Of a DNA stretch of 64,000 bases, positions 1 through 9,199 are shown one piece after another. The translations under genes were made by a program, and so were the position numbers. Source of the DNA: Clostridium merdae (GTDB lineage: Bacteria; Bacillota; Clostridia; Oscillospirales; Acutalibacteraceae); assembly GCF_900176635.1 (NCBI RefSeq), contig NZ_FXLN01000004.1, forward strand, positions 930,001 to 994,000. The letters are read 5' to 3'. Each line of letters opens with the position of its first letter. Within the stretch, counting starts at the first letter, position 1. The notes under the pieces are model-generated. The model was given only the letters and a program-made list of their open reading frames with translations. It was not told where the DNA came from and did not search any database.

Positions 1-1201
1 TATTGACAATCTCTTTGGTATCGCGTGCGATAACAAGCTCTTCATTGGTGGGGATTACGAATACCTGCACCTTTGAATTGGGAGTAGAGATTTTGCCGCC
101 CTTGCCGCGAATCATCTGCTCGTTTAGCTCTCTCGACACTTCTACACCAAGGTAAGTCAGGCCATCGCACACGTTCTGGCGGTGGTCAACCTGGTTCTCA
201 CCCAAGCCAGCTGTAAACACAATTGCATCGCAGCCGTTCATTGCAGCAGCGTAGCTGCCAACGAATTTCTTAATCTGGTATACCAAAATTTTATGAGCAA
301 GAATTGCTCTCGGCTGGCCTTCCTCAACTGCCTTTGTAACATCACGGTCATCACTGGAAATACCGGAAATACCCAAAAGACCGGATTTCTTATTCAGGAT
401 GTCGCTCATCTGCTCTGCAGTAAGGTTTTCTTTCTCTTCAATAAAGGTAACAACGGAGGGATCCAAAGAGCCGCAGCGAGTACCCATCATAAAGCCATCC
501 AAGGGAGTGAGGCCCATGCTGGTATCAATTACTTTGCCATGGTCCACAGCGGCGATGGAAGAACCATTGCCAAGGTGGCAAGTAATGATTTTCAGCTCAG
601 ACATCGGCTTACCTACCAGCTCTGCGCAGCGCTCGCTGACAAAACGGTGAGAAGTACCATGGAAGCCATAGCGGCGAATTTGGTATTTTTCAAAATACTC
701 GTAAGGAATGGGGTAAATATAAGCCTCAGCCGGCATGGTGGAATGGAACGCAGTATCAAATACAGCAACCTGCGGTACCTTGTCACCAAATACCTCCTGG
801 CAAGCACGAATGCCCTGCAGGTTTACACTGTTGTGTAAGGGAGCCAGCGGAATAAGCTCCTCAATGGTATCAATAACCTCTTGGTTAATCAGAACGGAGT
901 TCATGAACTTCATGCCGCCCTGCACCACACGGTGACCAACTGCGGTTACCTCAGACAAATCTTTAATTACGCCAACCTCTGCATCTACCAACGCATTTTT
1001 AACCTGCATGAAAGCTGCAATGTGATCAGGCATGTCCACGGTTAACTTCTTCTCTCGTCCATCTGCCGTTTTGTGGCCGAAAATACCGTCGCCAAGCCCA
1101 ATTCTCTCGCAGTTACCTTTCGCGAGTACTTCCTCTTTGGCCATATCAATCAACTGATATTTCAGGGAAGAGCTCCCTGCATTAATGACCAGAATCTTCA
1201 T
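1..1201 (-). CDS. ackA: Acetate kinase (partial, 3' end cut by window edge)
   Basis: Interconverts acetyl phosphate plus ADP and acetate plus ATP, the substrate-level phosphorylation step of acetate fermentation. The reverse strand reads MKILVINAGSSSLKYQL at the N terminus, the ASKHA phosphate-binding signature, followed by the family blocks GHRVVQGG, VFDTAFHSTMP, RRYGFHGTSH, HLGNGSS and FTAGLGEN. About 400 codons are visible without a stop, which is nearly the full family length, so only the last few codons are missing. The start ATG is preceded by a GGAGGG ribosome binding site. It is divergent from tmcAL, with its own promoter in the gap. The frame runs off the window, so the C terminus is not seen. 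Confidence 0.97.
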   Translation of the reverse strand, partial: MKILVINAGSSSLKYQLIDMAKEEVLAKGNCERIGLGDGIFGHKTADGREKKLTVDMPDHIAAFMQVKNALVDAEVGVIKDLSEVTAVGHRVVQGGMKFMNSVLINQEVIDTIEELIPLAPLHNSVNLQGIRACQEVFGDKVPQVAVFDTAFHSTMPAEAYIYPIPYEYFEKYQIRRYGFHGTSHRFVSERCAELVGKPMSELKIITCHLGNGSSIAAVDHGKVIDTSMGLTPLDGFMMGTRCGSLDPSVVTFIEEKENLTAEQMSDILNKKSGLLGISGISSDDRDVTKAVEEGQPRAILAHKILVYQIKKFVGSYAAAMNGCDAIVFTAGLGENQVDHRQNVCDGLTYLGVEVSRELNEQMIRGKGGKISTPNSKVQVFVIPTNEELVIARDTKEIVN

Positions 1202-1283
1202 CGGATTCCCTCCTAAACTTTCTAAATATTGCAAAAACAGCTTGAAAGTGTTACTGCAATACTGTACTATAGAACCGTACACT

Positions 1284-1312
1284 ATCATAGTACATTTTCA
1301 CAATTATTTCAA
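1284..1312 (-). promoter_or_regulatory. Promoter of ackA
   Basis: On the reverse strand TTGAAA and TATGAT are separated by exactly 17 bp, about 85 bp upstream of the ackA start. The -10 lies in a short dyad containing GTAC repeats (around 1264-1293) that could bind a regulator. Assignment is by consensus only. Confidence 0.6.
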
Positions 1313-1327
1313 GGAGTTTTTTACCCA

Positions 1328-2551
1328 ATGATAGAGAGACCCTTGATTACGGGTATTGTCGCCGAATTTAACCCGTTACACCTTGGGCATGAATACCTAA
1401 TACAAAAAGTCAAACAATCTTCACCCGGCGGGCTAGCTGTTGTGATGAGTGGAAATTATGTGCAAAGAGGCGAGCCGGCTGCTTTTTACAAATGGCCGCG
1501 TGCGCTTGCGGCGCTTTCTTGCGGTGCCGATTTAGTGCTCGAGCTTCCCGTTAGCTTTTCCGTCGCCGGTGCGGAACGCTTTGCATTTGGAGCCATCTCT
1601 ATTCTTAATGCACTGGGCTGTGTGGATCAACTCGTTTTTGGCAGTGAAAGCGGGGATGTTTCCACTCTGAATATCATTGCTAAGGCTCTGCAAAGCTCGG
1701 CATTTGAGGCTGCTGTAAAAAGCCACCTCTCGCTCGGCTTGCCCTTTGCTGCGGCAAGGCAGGCTGCGGCAAAGGAGCTTCTTGGCGATTCCGCCGCACT
1801 TTTGAGCGAACCAAACAACATTCTCGGCATTGAATACTGCAAGGCACTGCTTCGCACGCAGTCCCCTATGCAGCCCAAAACCATTCAGCGCATTGGTTCC
1901 GCCCACGACGCACCGCAACTCGCTTCGAATACCCATATTGCCTCCGCTTCACAAATTCGAAGACTCATCCAGCAAAAGGAACCTTTTTCGGCCTTTGTTC
2001 CCAAAGTGGCTTATTCTATTTTTGAGCGGGAACGATTGGCTGGGCGTGCTCCTGCATCGCTTGCACCGTTGGAAAATGCTATCCTTTCCAGGCTTCGTAC
2101 CATGAGCCGGGAGGAGCTTTCCCAATTGCCAGACATTAGCGAGGGTTTGGAGAACCGTATTTTCAGCAGTGTTCGTACCTGCACATCTCTGGAACAGCTT
2201 CTTATTTCCATTAAATCAAAGCGTTATTCTCATGCACGAATCCGTAGAATCCTGTTATCCGCTTTTTTGGGTCTAAATCAGCGGGAACTTCCGGAAGCCC
2301 CTGCATACATTCGAATACTGGCATTCAATGAAACCGGCAGAAACATGCTGCGCAATATACGGCGTACAGCAACCTTGCCGATTGTTACGAATGCTGCTGA
2401 CTTTGCACCGCTTAACAGCAATGCAAAAGCAATGTTTGAAACGGAATGCAGAACAACGGACCTTTATTCTCTATGCACACCAGAAAAAGGCCCCTGCGGG
2501 CTGGAAATGACCTGCTCCTATTGGGAAAGGAAGGATTTTTTTGGCAATTGA
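1328..2551 (+). CDS. tmcAL: tRNA(Met) cytidine acetate ligase (TmcAL)
   Basis: Predicted 407-residue nucleotidyltransferase-like enzyme. Known TmcAL uses acetate and ATP to acetylate the wobble cytidine of elongator tRNA(Met) (ac4C34). The N terminus GIVAEFNPLHLGHEYLI contains the HxGH nucleotide-binding motif at residues 18-21, and VVMSGNYVQRGEPA and EPNNILGIEY are family blocks. The open frame extends upstream to 1229, but the ATG at 1328 follows AAGGAG and gives the usual family start and length. It is divergent from ackA; acetate as a shared metabolite is only suggestive. The 3' end overlaps the next gene by 11 bp, implying translational coupling. Confidence 0.93.
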   Translation: MIERPLITGIVAEFNPLHLGHEYLIQKVKQSSPGGLAVVMSGNYVQRGEPAAFYKWPRALAALSCGADLVLELPVSFSVAGAERFAFGAISILNALGCVDQLVFGSESGDVSTLNIIAKALQSSAFEAAVKSHLSLGLPFAAARQAAAKELLGDSAALLSEPNNILGIEYCKALLRTQSPMQPKTIQRIGSAHDAPQLASNTHIASASQIRRLIQQKEPFSAFVPKVAYSIFERERLAGRAPASLAPLENAILSRLRTMSREELSQLPDISEGLENRIFSSVRTCTSLEQLLISIKSKRYSHARIRRILLSAFLGLNQRELPEAPAYIRILAFNETGRNMLRNIRRTATLPIVTNAADFAPLNSNAKAMFETECRTTDLYSLCTPEKGPCGLEMTCSYWERKDFFGN

Positions 2552-3473
2552 AATTAAAGAAACAGAATACTTGAACTACGGCCGGTGCGTACATATGAGC
2601 AACGGCATTATTGAAGTAATGGTCACAATTGATGTGGGACCCCGAATCATCCACTTTGGTTTAGTCAATGGCGAAAACATGCTGTACACCGACCAAGAGA
2701 GAAAGTACAAAGCTTCGGGAGAAGAATTCGACCAGCTTTACGGAGAGGGCGCCGTCTTTTACAATTACGGCGGGCACAGGCTTTGGCTTAGCCCCGAAAG
2801 CACACCAGACACCTACTACCCAGACAACGAACCGGTAGTGTATGGAATTCTTACTGAGGGAGTAAGCTTTACACCGGTACGGCAAAAACATAATGAAATG
2901 CAACTAGGCTTTGAGGTGATGATGAACGAAAACACCTCAGACATTATGGTGGTTCACAGTGCCAAAAATTGCTCGAAGGACCCCAAAACTCTTGCCCTTT
3001 GGTCTGTTACCATGATGGCACCCGGCGGGTTTGAAATCATTCCCCAGAATCAGGGGGAAGACCCACTCCAGCCAGACCGATCAGTGATTTTATGGCCCTA
3101 TGCCAACCTGCGTGACCCCCGCGTCTTCTGGGGTAATCGTTTTATCACTCTTCGGCAAGACCCAACCGCTACCACCGCCTTTAAGGTGGGAACGAACAAC
3201 CGTGCTGGCTGGGCTGCTTATGTTAGAAAAAATGTGGTGATGTTAAAACGCTTCGTGCACAATAATCATGCGGTGTACCCAGACTTAGGCGCCTCGTATG
3301 AAACGTATACGAACGGCGATTTTTTAGAGATGGAGTCCCTGAGCCCGCTATGCCACATTGAACCGGGAAACACGGTTCGCCATGTGGAAAACCTTACTTT
3401 ACAGCGCATTGACCAATCCCCAAAGCTGGACGATGAAGCATCTCTGGATGAGTTTGTAGCGGAATTAGGATGA
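2541..3473 (+). CDS. Conserved hypothetical protein, possibly DUF4380-like
   Basis: A 310-residue soluble protein starting at TTG inside the end of tmcAL, with a purine-rich GGGAAAGGAAGG ribosome binding site. It shows IDVGPRIIHFGL near residue 34, GGHRLWLSPES near residue 76 and many aromatic and acidic residues, like the beta-sandwich fold of galactose-mutarotase-type or DUF4380 proteins. No signal peptide or membrane segment is present. I do not recognise a specific activity; sugar binding or epimerase-like function is only a guess. It forms a two-gene operon with tmcAL and ends just before a strong terminator. Confidence 0.75.
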   Translation: MAIEIKETEYLNYGRCVHMSNGIIEVMVTIDVGPRIIHFGLVNGENMLYTDQERKYKASGEEFDQLYGEGAVFYNYGGHRLWLSPESTPDTYYPDNEPVVYGILTEGVSFTPVRQKHNEMQLGFEVMMNENTSDIMVVHSAKNCSKDPKTLALWSVTMMAPGGFEIIPQNQGEDPLQPDRSVILWPYANLRDPRVFWGNRFITLRQDPTATTAFKVGTNNRAGWAAYVRKNVVMLKRFVHNNHAVYPDLGASYETYTNGDFLEMESLSPLCHIEPGNTVRHVENLTLQRIDQSPKLDDEASLDEFVAELG

Positions 3474-3501
3474 ATAAGAGAAATTATAATCTTAAATAAA
3501 G

Positions 3502-3546
3502 AAAGCCCCCGTTCCCTTTGGTATATCCGAAGAGAATGGGGGCTTT
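3502..3546. terminator. Rho-independent terminator after tmcAL operon
   Basis: A 13-bp stem (AAAGCCCCCGTTC with GAATGGGGGCTTT, one G-T pair) closes a loop of about 19 nt. The A-rich left flank lets it also work for the convergent NADAR gene. Confidence 0.8.
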
Positions 3547-3601
3547 ACGCTCTTTAGGCGTAAATTTTGCAAAATAGACGATAGAATTAGAAACACTAAG
3601 C

Positions 3602-4078
3602 TTATAATCGTTCCCGAACCTTCATCAAAGAAAATCCTAACAAATTTTGTCCACGCCATGCGTTTCTATCGAACCGCTTTTCATCTGTCATGGAGAGGCC
3701 GATCCCCCATATTCTATCCTGTACTGCACATTCCGCCAGAATATGCTGCTTCGTTGCAAGCAGTAACCCTTTGAGCTCATTGTTCTGAACAAATTTTTCA
3801 ATTAGTCCCTCATATACTATTATTTGCCGAACACCGCTCCAAACAACATCCTCGTAATTTCGAACCGAGCGCCCTAAAGACTTAATCTTTCCAACATTGG
3901 AGGTTGCTAAGATTTGCGATGCAATTTCACTGTCTTCAAAAATGATGGCTTTTTGGTACATCATATATTGCTCCATAGAGGAAAAATGCACTCCATCCTT
4001 TTCAAAATCAGACAAAAACCAATTGCTTAAATATCCATTTTCTTCATCAGGATTATGAAAGCAGATCACTTTCTTCAT
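3602..4078 (-). CDS. NADAR family protein (YbiA-like N-glycosidase)
   Basis: A 158-residue single-domain protein. Family blocks are visible: LSNWFLSDFEKDGVHFSSMEQYMMYQKA near residues 17-46, IKSLGRSV, the central VVWSGVRQ, and a C-terminal DRIWGIGLS with WRGQNLLGFSLM. NADAR enzymes hydrolyse N-glycosidic bonds of riboflavin-pathway intermediates (YbiA) or remove ADP-ribose from nucleobases. Which activity applies cannot be read from the sequence. It stands alone between a terminator and the uracil permease gene, on the same strand as the permease. Confidence 0.9.
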   Translation of the reverse strand: MKKVICFHNPDEENGYLSNWFLSDFEKDGVHFSSMEQYMMYQKAIIFEDSEIASQILATSNVGKIKSLGRSVRNYEDVVWSGVRQIIVYEGLIEKFVQNNELKGLLLATKQHILAECAVQDRIWGIGLSMTDEKRFDRNAWRGQNLLGFSLMKVRERL

Positions 4079-4120
4079 TTTCCTTACCCCCTATCCCAGA
4101 GCGTCACTATTCCAAAAATT

Positions 4121-5473
4121 CTATTCCGCTGCGCTCTCTGCCTCATCGTCATCTCTGTCGTTTGTTAGATTCAGGCAGTCGAGCACATAGAAAATGAGAC
4201 CCAACAGCATACCAACTACACAGGCAAGTACCATTCCTTTTAGCTCAACACTTCCCAAATGGAGCGATACTCCGGAAAGACCTGTAACAAAAATGACGGA
4301 GGTCATGATAATATTGCGGTTCTTTGCGAAATCCACTCGAGAATCGACCAGAATACGCAAGCCGGAAGCACCAATCATACCATACAGCAAGAATGAAATG
4401 CCCCCAATTACCGGGCCTGGAATAGTTGCAATCAGTTCTGAGAATTTACCAATGAAAGAACTAATGATGGAAAGAACCGCCGCACCGCCGATTACCCACA
4501 CGCTGTATACACGGGTCATCGCCATTACGCCAATGTTCTCACCGTAAGTAGTGGTAGGCACCGCACCCACCATACCAGACGCCATGGTAGAGAAACCATC
4601 TCCCATCAAAGAGCGGTGCAGACCGGGGTCTTTGATTAAATCTTTCTCAATAACCTTACCAGTTACAATTTGGTGGCCAATATGTTCGGAGATTAAAACC
4701 AAGGCTACTGGTAGCATAGTAATAATCGCGTCCAACCGGAACTGCGCCAACTGAAAATGCGGCAGTGAAAATAGGCTTGCTTGTTCCACTGCTGTGAAAT
4801 CTACCACACCGAGAATTGCAGCCGTAACATAACCACCAATAATTGCAATGAGAATGGGTATAACCGAAAGAAAATTGCGGAACAAAATGGAACCAAACAC
4901 TGCTATACCAAGTGTAACCAAGAAAACCGCCATATTTTTGGGGTCTACGGTTGTTACAACCTGCTGGAACATGCCATCTGCACCTTTTACTGCAACATAG
5001 CTGGTTTGAGGCAGTATTTTTGCGGTAGAAGCCGCTGTCCCCGAAAGCTCCAGACCAATAAGCGCCACAACGGGGCCCATAGCGGCAGGAGGCAGGAGCT
5101 TGTCTATCCAATCCGAGCCAAAGCGCTTAATCACCAATGCCAAAACTACAACAAGCAGGCCAACCGCCACAAAACCTCCCTGTGCGTAAGAAAAGCCGCC
5201 GCCGGGTGCATCCTTATACCGGTTGATTACAATAAGCGCCGGGCCAATGAATGCAAAGCTGGAGCCTAAGTACGCCGGGCATTTTCCCTGCGTTATCCAG
5301 AAGAAAAACAGTGTGCCTACGCCGTTCATTAACAGCACAACCGCAGGATTAATTCCGAATAAGGTCGGAACCAAAACAGAAGCACCAAACATAGCAAACA
5401 TATGTTGAATGCTCAGCGGGATTGCCTGTTTCAGTGGCGGTTTTTCATGGGTTTGAATGATGTGTTTTGACAT
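4121..5473 (-). CDS. uraA: Uracil permease, NCS2 family
   Basis: A 450-residue integral membrane symporter for uracil with about 14 hydrophobic segments. Diagnostic stretches are SIQHMFAMFGASVLVPTLFG near the N terminus, SSFAFIGPALI, the central SEHIGHQ, and TTTYGENIGVMAMTRVYS, the NCS2 signature with its conserved Glu. The C terminus is highly acidic. The start has a weak upstream site in a roughly 190-nt leader that contains two hairpins, one a classical intrinsic terminator, so expression is probably controlled by premature termination as in many pyrimidine genes. Confidence 0.93.
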   Translation of the reverse strand: MSKHIIQTHEKPPLKQAIPLSIQHMFAMFGASVLVPTLFGINPAVVLLMNGVGTLFFFWITQGKCPAYLGSSFAFIGPALIVINRYKDAPGGGFSYAQGGFVAVGLLVVVLALVIKRFGSDWIDKLLPPAAMGPVVALIGLELSGTAASTAKILPQTSYVAVKGADGMFQQVVTTVDPKNMAVFLVTLGIAVFGSILFRNFLSVIPILIAIIGGYVTAAILGVVDFTAVEQASLFSLPHFQLAQFRLDAIITMLPVALVLISEHIGHQIVTGKVIEKDLIKDPGLHRSLMGDGFSTMASGMVGAVPTTTYGENIGVMAMTRVYSVWVIGGAAVLSIISSFIGKFSELIATIPGPVIGGISFLLYGMIGASGLRILVDSRVDFAKNRNIIMTSVIFVTGLSGVSLHLGSVELKGMVLACVVGMLLGLIFYVLDCLNLTNDRDDDEAESAAE

Positions 5474-5525
5474 AGTGTTGAATCATCCTTTTCTTTCATG
5501 TGAATTCTCTATCTGAAAACGGCTC

Positions 5526-5567
5526 CAAAAAAGTAGGCCTTTGAGAAATGTGACATCAAAAGCCTAC
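5526..5567 (-). terminator. uraA: Attenuator-type terminator in uraA leader
   Basis: On the reverse strand GTAGGCTTTTGA pairs with TCAAAGGCCTAC (12 bp, one G-T) around an 11-nt loop and is followed by TTTTTT. It lies about 55-95 nt before the uraA start codon, between the upstream gene and uraA, so it should stop most transcripts unless antitermination occurs. Confidence 0.75.
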
Positions 5568-5602
5568 CAACGCAGCCGCCAACAGCGGTGAATGTTGTAA
5601 AC

Positions 5603-5661
5603 AGACCAAAAGAAAAGCCCACCCGGTATGCAAACGCATATCAGATTGAGCTCTTTGGTCT
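5603..5661 (-). promoter_or_regulatory. Leader hairpin immediately after the upstream stop codon
   Basis: AGACCAAA pairs with TTTGGTCT around an inner hairpin TATGC-GTTT-GCATA. It begins directly behind the stop codon of the flavin reductase gene. It may be an intrinsic terminator of that gene or the upstream half of the uraA attenuator. I did not find the canonical PyrR-binding loop. Confidence 0.4.
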
Positions 5662-5662
5662 T

Positions 5663-6322
5663 CTATTTTCGAATAAATGCCGATTTAGGTGCCGCACAAA
5701 TGGGGCAAAGCCAATCTTCCGGCAATTCTTCAAACGGAACATCGGGGTCATTATAAATATAACCGCAAATCTTACAAATGAACTTGCCACCGTCAGAACT
5801 GGTATTACCCGCGTTTACGGGGCGATACGTTGGGGCATATTCGGGAGCGGAGCCCTTTAGCACTTGGTGGTAATAATTATAGGTCATTGGTGTCCCCACT
5901 ACTTTTTCACTGCCGGCAACAACTTCTGCCAAAAACACGGTATGCGTAGCGGTTTCTACCCGATTAATCACCTTACACAAAAACCAACAGCAGGCGTTTT
6001 CTTTAATAACAGGAACGCCCTCCACCAAAACACGGTGGCGAATATTCTTTAGCTTGTTCGAGCTTCTACCGGAGTTAAAACCCAAAGCACCAATTACCGT
6101 TCCGGGAGTATCTTCCGATAAAACAGAAACAGAAAAAATTCCGGTCTCCCGGATGCATTCGTGACTGTAATTATTATGATGCATACTAACAGCAATTACG
6201 GGAGGATTTGAATTCGTTACCTGAATCACTGTATTTACAATACAAGCGGAAGGATCGTGTTCACCCTTTACACCTATTGCATACATTCCATAAGACAAAC
6301 TTGCTAACACATTACTATCCAA
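5663..6322 (-). CDS. Flavin reductase domain fused to rubredoxin (Hrb-like)
   Basis: A 219-residue protein. Residues 1-160 form an FMN-binding flavin reductase-like domain (YGMYAIGVKG, PPVIAVSMHHNNYSHECI, FSVSVLSED). Residues about 178-215 are a rubredoxin with two knuckles, CKICGYIYNDPDVPFEELP and CPICAAPKSAF. This layout matches high-molecular-weight rubredoxins that pass electrons from NAD(P)H to flavodiiron proteins for O2 or NO removal in anaerobes. No flavodiiron gene is in the window. The ATG start leaves a sparse AT-rich upstream gap before rarA. Confidence 0.9.
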   Translation of the reverse strand: MDSNVLASLSYGMYAIGVKGEHDPSACIVNTVIQVTNSNPPVIAVSMHHNNYSHECIRETGIFSVSVLSEDTPGTVIGALGFNSGRSSNKLKNIRHRVLVEGVPVIKENACCWFLCKVINRVETATHTVFLAEVVAGSEKVVGTPMTYNYYHQVLKGSAPEYAPTYRPVNAGNTSSDGGKFICKICGYIYNDPDVPFEELPEDWLCPICAAPKSAFIRK

Positions 6323-6405
6323 TCAATATCCCTCCCCACGGATTACATGAGTCCAAAATTATATATATAATAGCACTGTGCGGACAAAGTTACAAGAGTC
6401 TTTTT

Positions 6406-7674
6406 TTAATTTTCCTCCATGATTTTTCTCCAATACTGAAGAAATGCCTGCTCGTTCTTATTTAACCCTGCTTTGTAATACTCTGTACTGCTCAGCGCAT
6501 CTGGCAAGTACTGCTGCTGCACCCAGTGGCTAGGGTAATTATGAGGGTAGAGATAAAACTGCCCTTTTCGTTCTTGATCTTCCCCGTCAAAATGCTTGTT
6601 TTGCAGATTGCGCGGTATTGGGCCAGCTTTCCCTGCACGAATATCGGCAAGCGCTGCATCTACTGCCAAATAAGCTGAATTCGATTTGGGTGCCATACAT
6701 ACCAAAATCACTGCGTTCGCAAGCGGAATTCGGGCTTCCGGCAAACCGACCTGCAGGGCAGTATCTACAGCAGCTTTCACTATAGGGATAATCTGCGGCC
6801 ATGCAAGGCCAACATCTTCATTTGCGCAAACAAGCAATCTGCGGCATACCGAAGGCAAATCTCCTGCCTCGAGCAGCCTTGCGAGGTAATGCACGGCGGC
6901 GTTTGGGTCGGAACCGCGCATCGACTTTTGGTAAGCAGAAAGCAAATCGTAGTGCTCATCACTATCCTTATCATAGCGCACAGCACTTTTCTGTGTTAAT
7001 TCCAGTGCAGAATCTCGCTCGATAAAAAGGCCTTGTTCTTCTCGTCTGGCAGAAAGTGTGCAAAGCTCCACAGCGTTCATGGCTTTGCGAACATCTCCGC
7101 CACACGACTGTGCTATGTGCAAATCCACCCCGTCTGCCCTCGTAATCGTCTCCCCTCTCTCTTGCTCAAGAAGAGAAAAGGCACGCTCTACTGCACTCAA
7201 AATCTCCGCTGTATCCACCGCCTTAAACTCAAAAACCGTACACCGGCTTAAAATAGCGTTATACACATAGAAATACGGATTCTCCGTAGTGGATGCAATC
7301 AGGGTAATCTGCCCGTTCTCAATAAATTCCAGCAGGGTTTGCTGCTGCTTTTTATTAAAGTACTGGATTTCATCCAGATACAATAAAACTCCATTGAGCG
7401 TTTCCAGTGTGCCAAGTGATTCCACTACCGCGCGAATATCTGCTGTTGAAGCAGTTGTTCCGTTCATTTTTACCAGCTTCCGCTGTGTTTTACGAGCGAT
7501 AATGGAGGCAACGGTGGTCTTCCCCACACCGGAAGGCCCATAGAAAATCATATTCGGAATTTCACCGGAATCAATGATACGGCGCAGTGCTTTCTCTGAA
7601 TCCAACAGATGGCGCTGCCCGACTACCTCATCCAGCGTCTGCGGGCGCAGGCGTTCTGCCAAAGGCACTGACAA
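6406..7674 (-). CDS. rarA: Replication-associated recombination protein A (AAA+ ATPase)
   Basis: A 422-residue RarA/MgsA/WRNIP1-family clamp-loader-like ATPase that acts at stalled replication forks. It has PLAERLRPQTLDEVVGQ at the N terminus, Walker A GPSGVGKTT near residues 47-55, Walker B LLYLDEIQYF near residue 100, sensor 1 STTENPYF, and the C-terminal tetramerisation part with YLYPHNYPSHWVQQQYLPD. Length is typical. The start lies just downstream of the glyA terminator, so it is transcribed separately from glyA although on the same strand. Confidence 0.95.
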   Translation of the reverse strand: MSVPLAERLRPQTLDEVVGQRHLLDSEKALRRIIDSGEIPNMIFYGPSGVGKTTVASIIARKTQRKLVKMNGTTASTADIRAVVESLGTLETLNGVLLYLDEIQYFNKKQQQTLLEFIENGQITLIASTTENPYFYVYNAILSRCTVFEFKAVDTAEILSAVERAFSLLEQERGETITRADGVDLHIAQSCGGDVRKAMNAVELCTLSARREEQGLFIERDSALELTQKSAVRYDKDSDEHYDLLSAYQKSMRGSDPNAAVHYLARLLEAGDLPSVCRRLLVCANEDVGLAWPQIIPIVKAAVDTALQVGLPEARIPLANAVILVCMAPKSNSAYLAVDAALADIRAGKAGPIPRNLQNKHFDGEDQERKGQFYLYPHNYPSHWVQQQYLPDALSSTEYYKAGLNKNEQAFLQYWRKIMEEN

Positions 7675-7689
7675 TGGAAACCCATCCTT

Positions 7690-7722
7690 TCAAAAAGCGG
7701 CGCAGCAGAAGCTGCGCCGCAC
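7690..7722 (-). terminator. glyA: Terminator of glyA
   Basis: A perfect 10-bp GC-rich stem (GCGGCGCAGC with GCTGCGCCGC) and a TTCT tetraloop are followed by TTTTT on the reverse strand, placed between the glyA stop and the rarA start. Confidence 0.9.
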
Positions 7723-7800
7723 ACGATTTGATAAAACTTTTCGTATCTATTTATTTGTACCAAACGGCACAAACAACAGTTGCTAGAAGAAATAATCTAA

Positions 7801-9054
7801 TTAATGATACAGCGGATAGCGGCTGCAAATGCTCTCCACCTTAGCGCGAATGGTATCTTCGTTACCTTCAAAGCTTTGTGCTGCCATAGCAATGCACTCC
7901 GCAACCAAATCCATATCCTGTGTGTTCAGGCCGCGAGTGGTAACTGCGGGAGTACCCAGGCGTAGGCCACTGGTGACAAAGGGGCTTCTCTGCTCATTGG
8001 GAACGGTATTTTTATTGGCTGTAATATACACTTCATCCAAACGGTGCTCCAGCTCTTTACCGGTAAGCTCTTCGCCGGTGAGGTCAACGAGCATGAGGTG
8101 GTTGTCCGTTCCGCCGGAGACCAGCTTGATTCCACGCTTCATAAGGCCATTTGCCAGAGCCTGCGCATTGTCTATAATTTGCTGCTGGTATACTTTAAAT
8201 TCCGGTTGGAGTGCTTCGCCGAAGCACACTGCCTTTGCCGCAATAATGTGCATTAACGGGCCGCCCTGCGTGCCGGGGAAAATCGCTTTATCAATTGCTT
8301 TGGCATACTGCTCTTTGCATAAAATCATGCCGCCGCGAGGGCCGCGCAAGGTTTTATGCGTGGTGGTGGTAACCACATCGGCATACTCTACCGGACTAGC
8401 GTGCAGCCCTGCCGCAACTAAACCAGCAATGTGAGCCATATCTACCATCAGGTAAGCGCCGCAAGCGTCGCAGATTTCACGAAAACGCTTAAAATCAAGT
8501 GCACGGGGATATGCCGATGCACCCGCAACAATCATCTTGGGTTTTACCTGCATTGCCTGCTCGTACAGTTTGTCATAATTAATTTGGTGCGTTACCGCAT
8601 CTACACCATAGGCTACAAAATTGTAGTAGCTGCCGGACATATTCACAGGGGATCCATGGGTTAAATGCCCACCCTCAGCCAGGTTCATACCCATTACGGT
8701 ATCACCGGGCTGCAATAGTGAGAAATACACGGCAAGGTTTGCCTGCGCACCGGAGTGAGGCTGCACATTGGCATGCTCTGCACCAAAAATACGGCATGCA
8801 CGGTCACGTGCAATGTCTTCCACTACATCCACATACTGGCAGCCGCCATAGTAGCGTTTGCCCGGGTAACCCTCCGCATACTTATTAGTCAGGATGCTTC
8901 CCATTGCGGCCAAAACCGCGGGAGAAACCATGTTTTCAGAAGCAATTAGTTCCAGATTTCTTTGCTGGCGACCCAGCTCCTGCTCCATAGCTGCTCCAAC
9001 CTCATGGTCAAAGCGGGAAACAAATCCGATGGTATCCATCATTTCACTGAACAT
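7801..9054 (-). CDS. glyA: Serine hydroxymethyltransferase
   Basis: A 417-residue PLP enzyme that interconverts serine plus tetrahydrofolate with glycine plus methylene-tetrahydrofolate, the main one-carbon entry point. Visible motifs are LELIASENMVSPAVLAAMGS, TNKYAEGYPGKRYYGG, NVQPHSGAQAN, the PLP-lysine motif TTTTHKTLRGPRGG and FVTSGLRLGTPAVTTRG. The open frame continues upstream to 9522, but the ATG at 9054 follows AGGAGAGAAGG and matches the family start; the extension lies opposite nth. Confidence 0.97.
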   Translation of the reverse strand: MFSEMMDTIGFVSRFDHEVGAAMEQELGRQQRNLELIASENMVSPAVLAAMGSILTNKYAEGYPGKRYYGGCQYVDVVEDIARDRACRIFGAEHANVQPHSGAQANLAVYFSLLQPGDTVMGMNLAEGGHLTHGSPVNMSGSYYNFVAYGVDAVTHQINYDKLYEQAMQVKPKMIVAGASAYPRALDFKRFREICDACGAYLMVDMAHIAGLVAAGLHASPVEYADVVTTTTHKTLRGPRGGMILCKEQYAKAIDKAIFPGTQGGPLMHIIAAKAVCFGEALQPEFKVYQQQIIDNAQALANGLMKRGIKLVSGGTDNHLMLVDLTGEELTGKELEHRLDEVYITANKNTVPNEQRSPFVTSGLRLGTPAVTTRGLNTQDMDLVAECIAMAAQSFEGNEDTIRAKVESICSRYPLYH

Positions 9055-9199
9055 TGGCAACCTTCTCTCCTGTTTTCTTAAGAATATTATACACGCGATT
9101 TTTGCAAAAGGCAATGCGGTCATTCCCAGAAAATGACCTTTCCTTTTCTCTTGTTTTGTATTAAAATGTAGAAAACCGCCGGGAAAGGATACGCCGAAA

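Noticed and set aside
1229..1327. N-terminal extension of tmcAL
   Set aside because: No ribosome binding site at 1229 and the extension overlaps the divergent ackA promoter; ATG 1328 has AAGGAG and the conserved family start.
4781..5269. 162-codon forward open frame within uraA
   Set aside because: Antisense to an intact permease gene, Asn/Lys/Cys-rich, no ribosome binding site.
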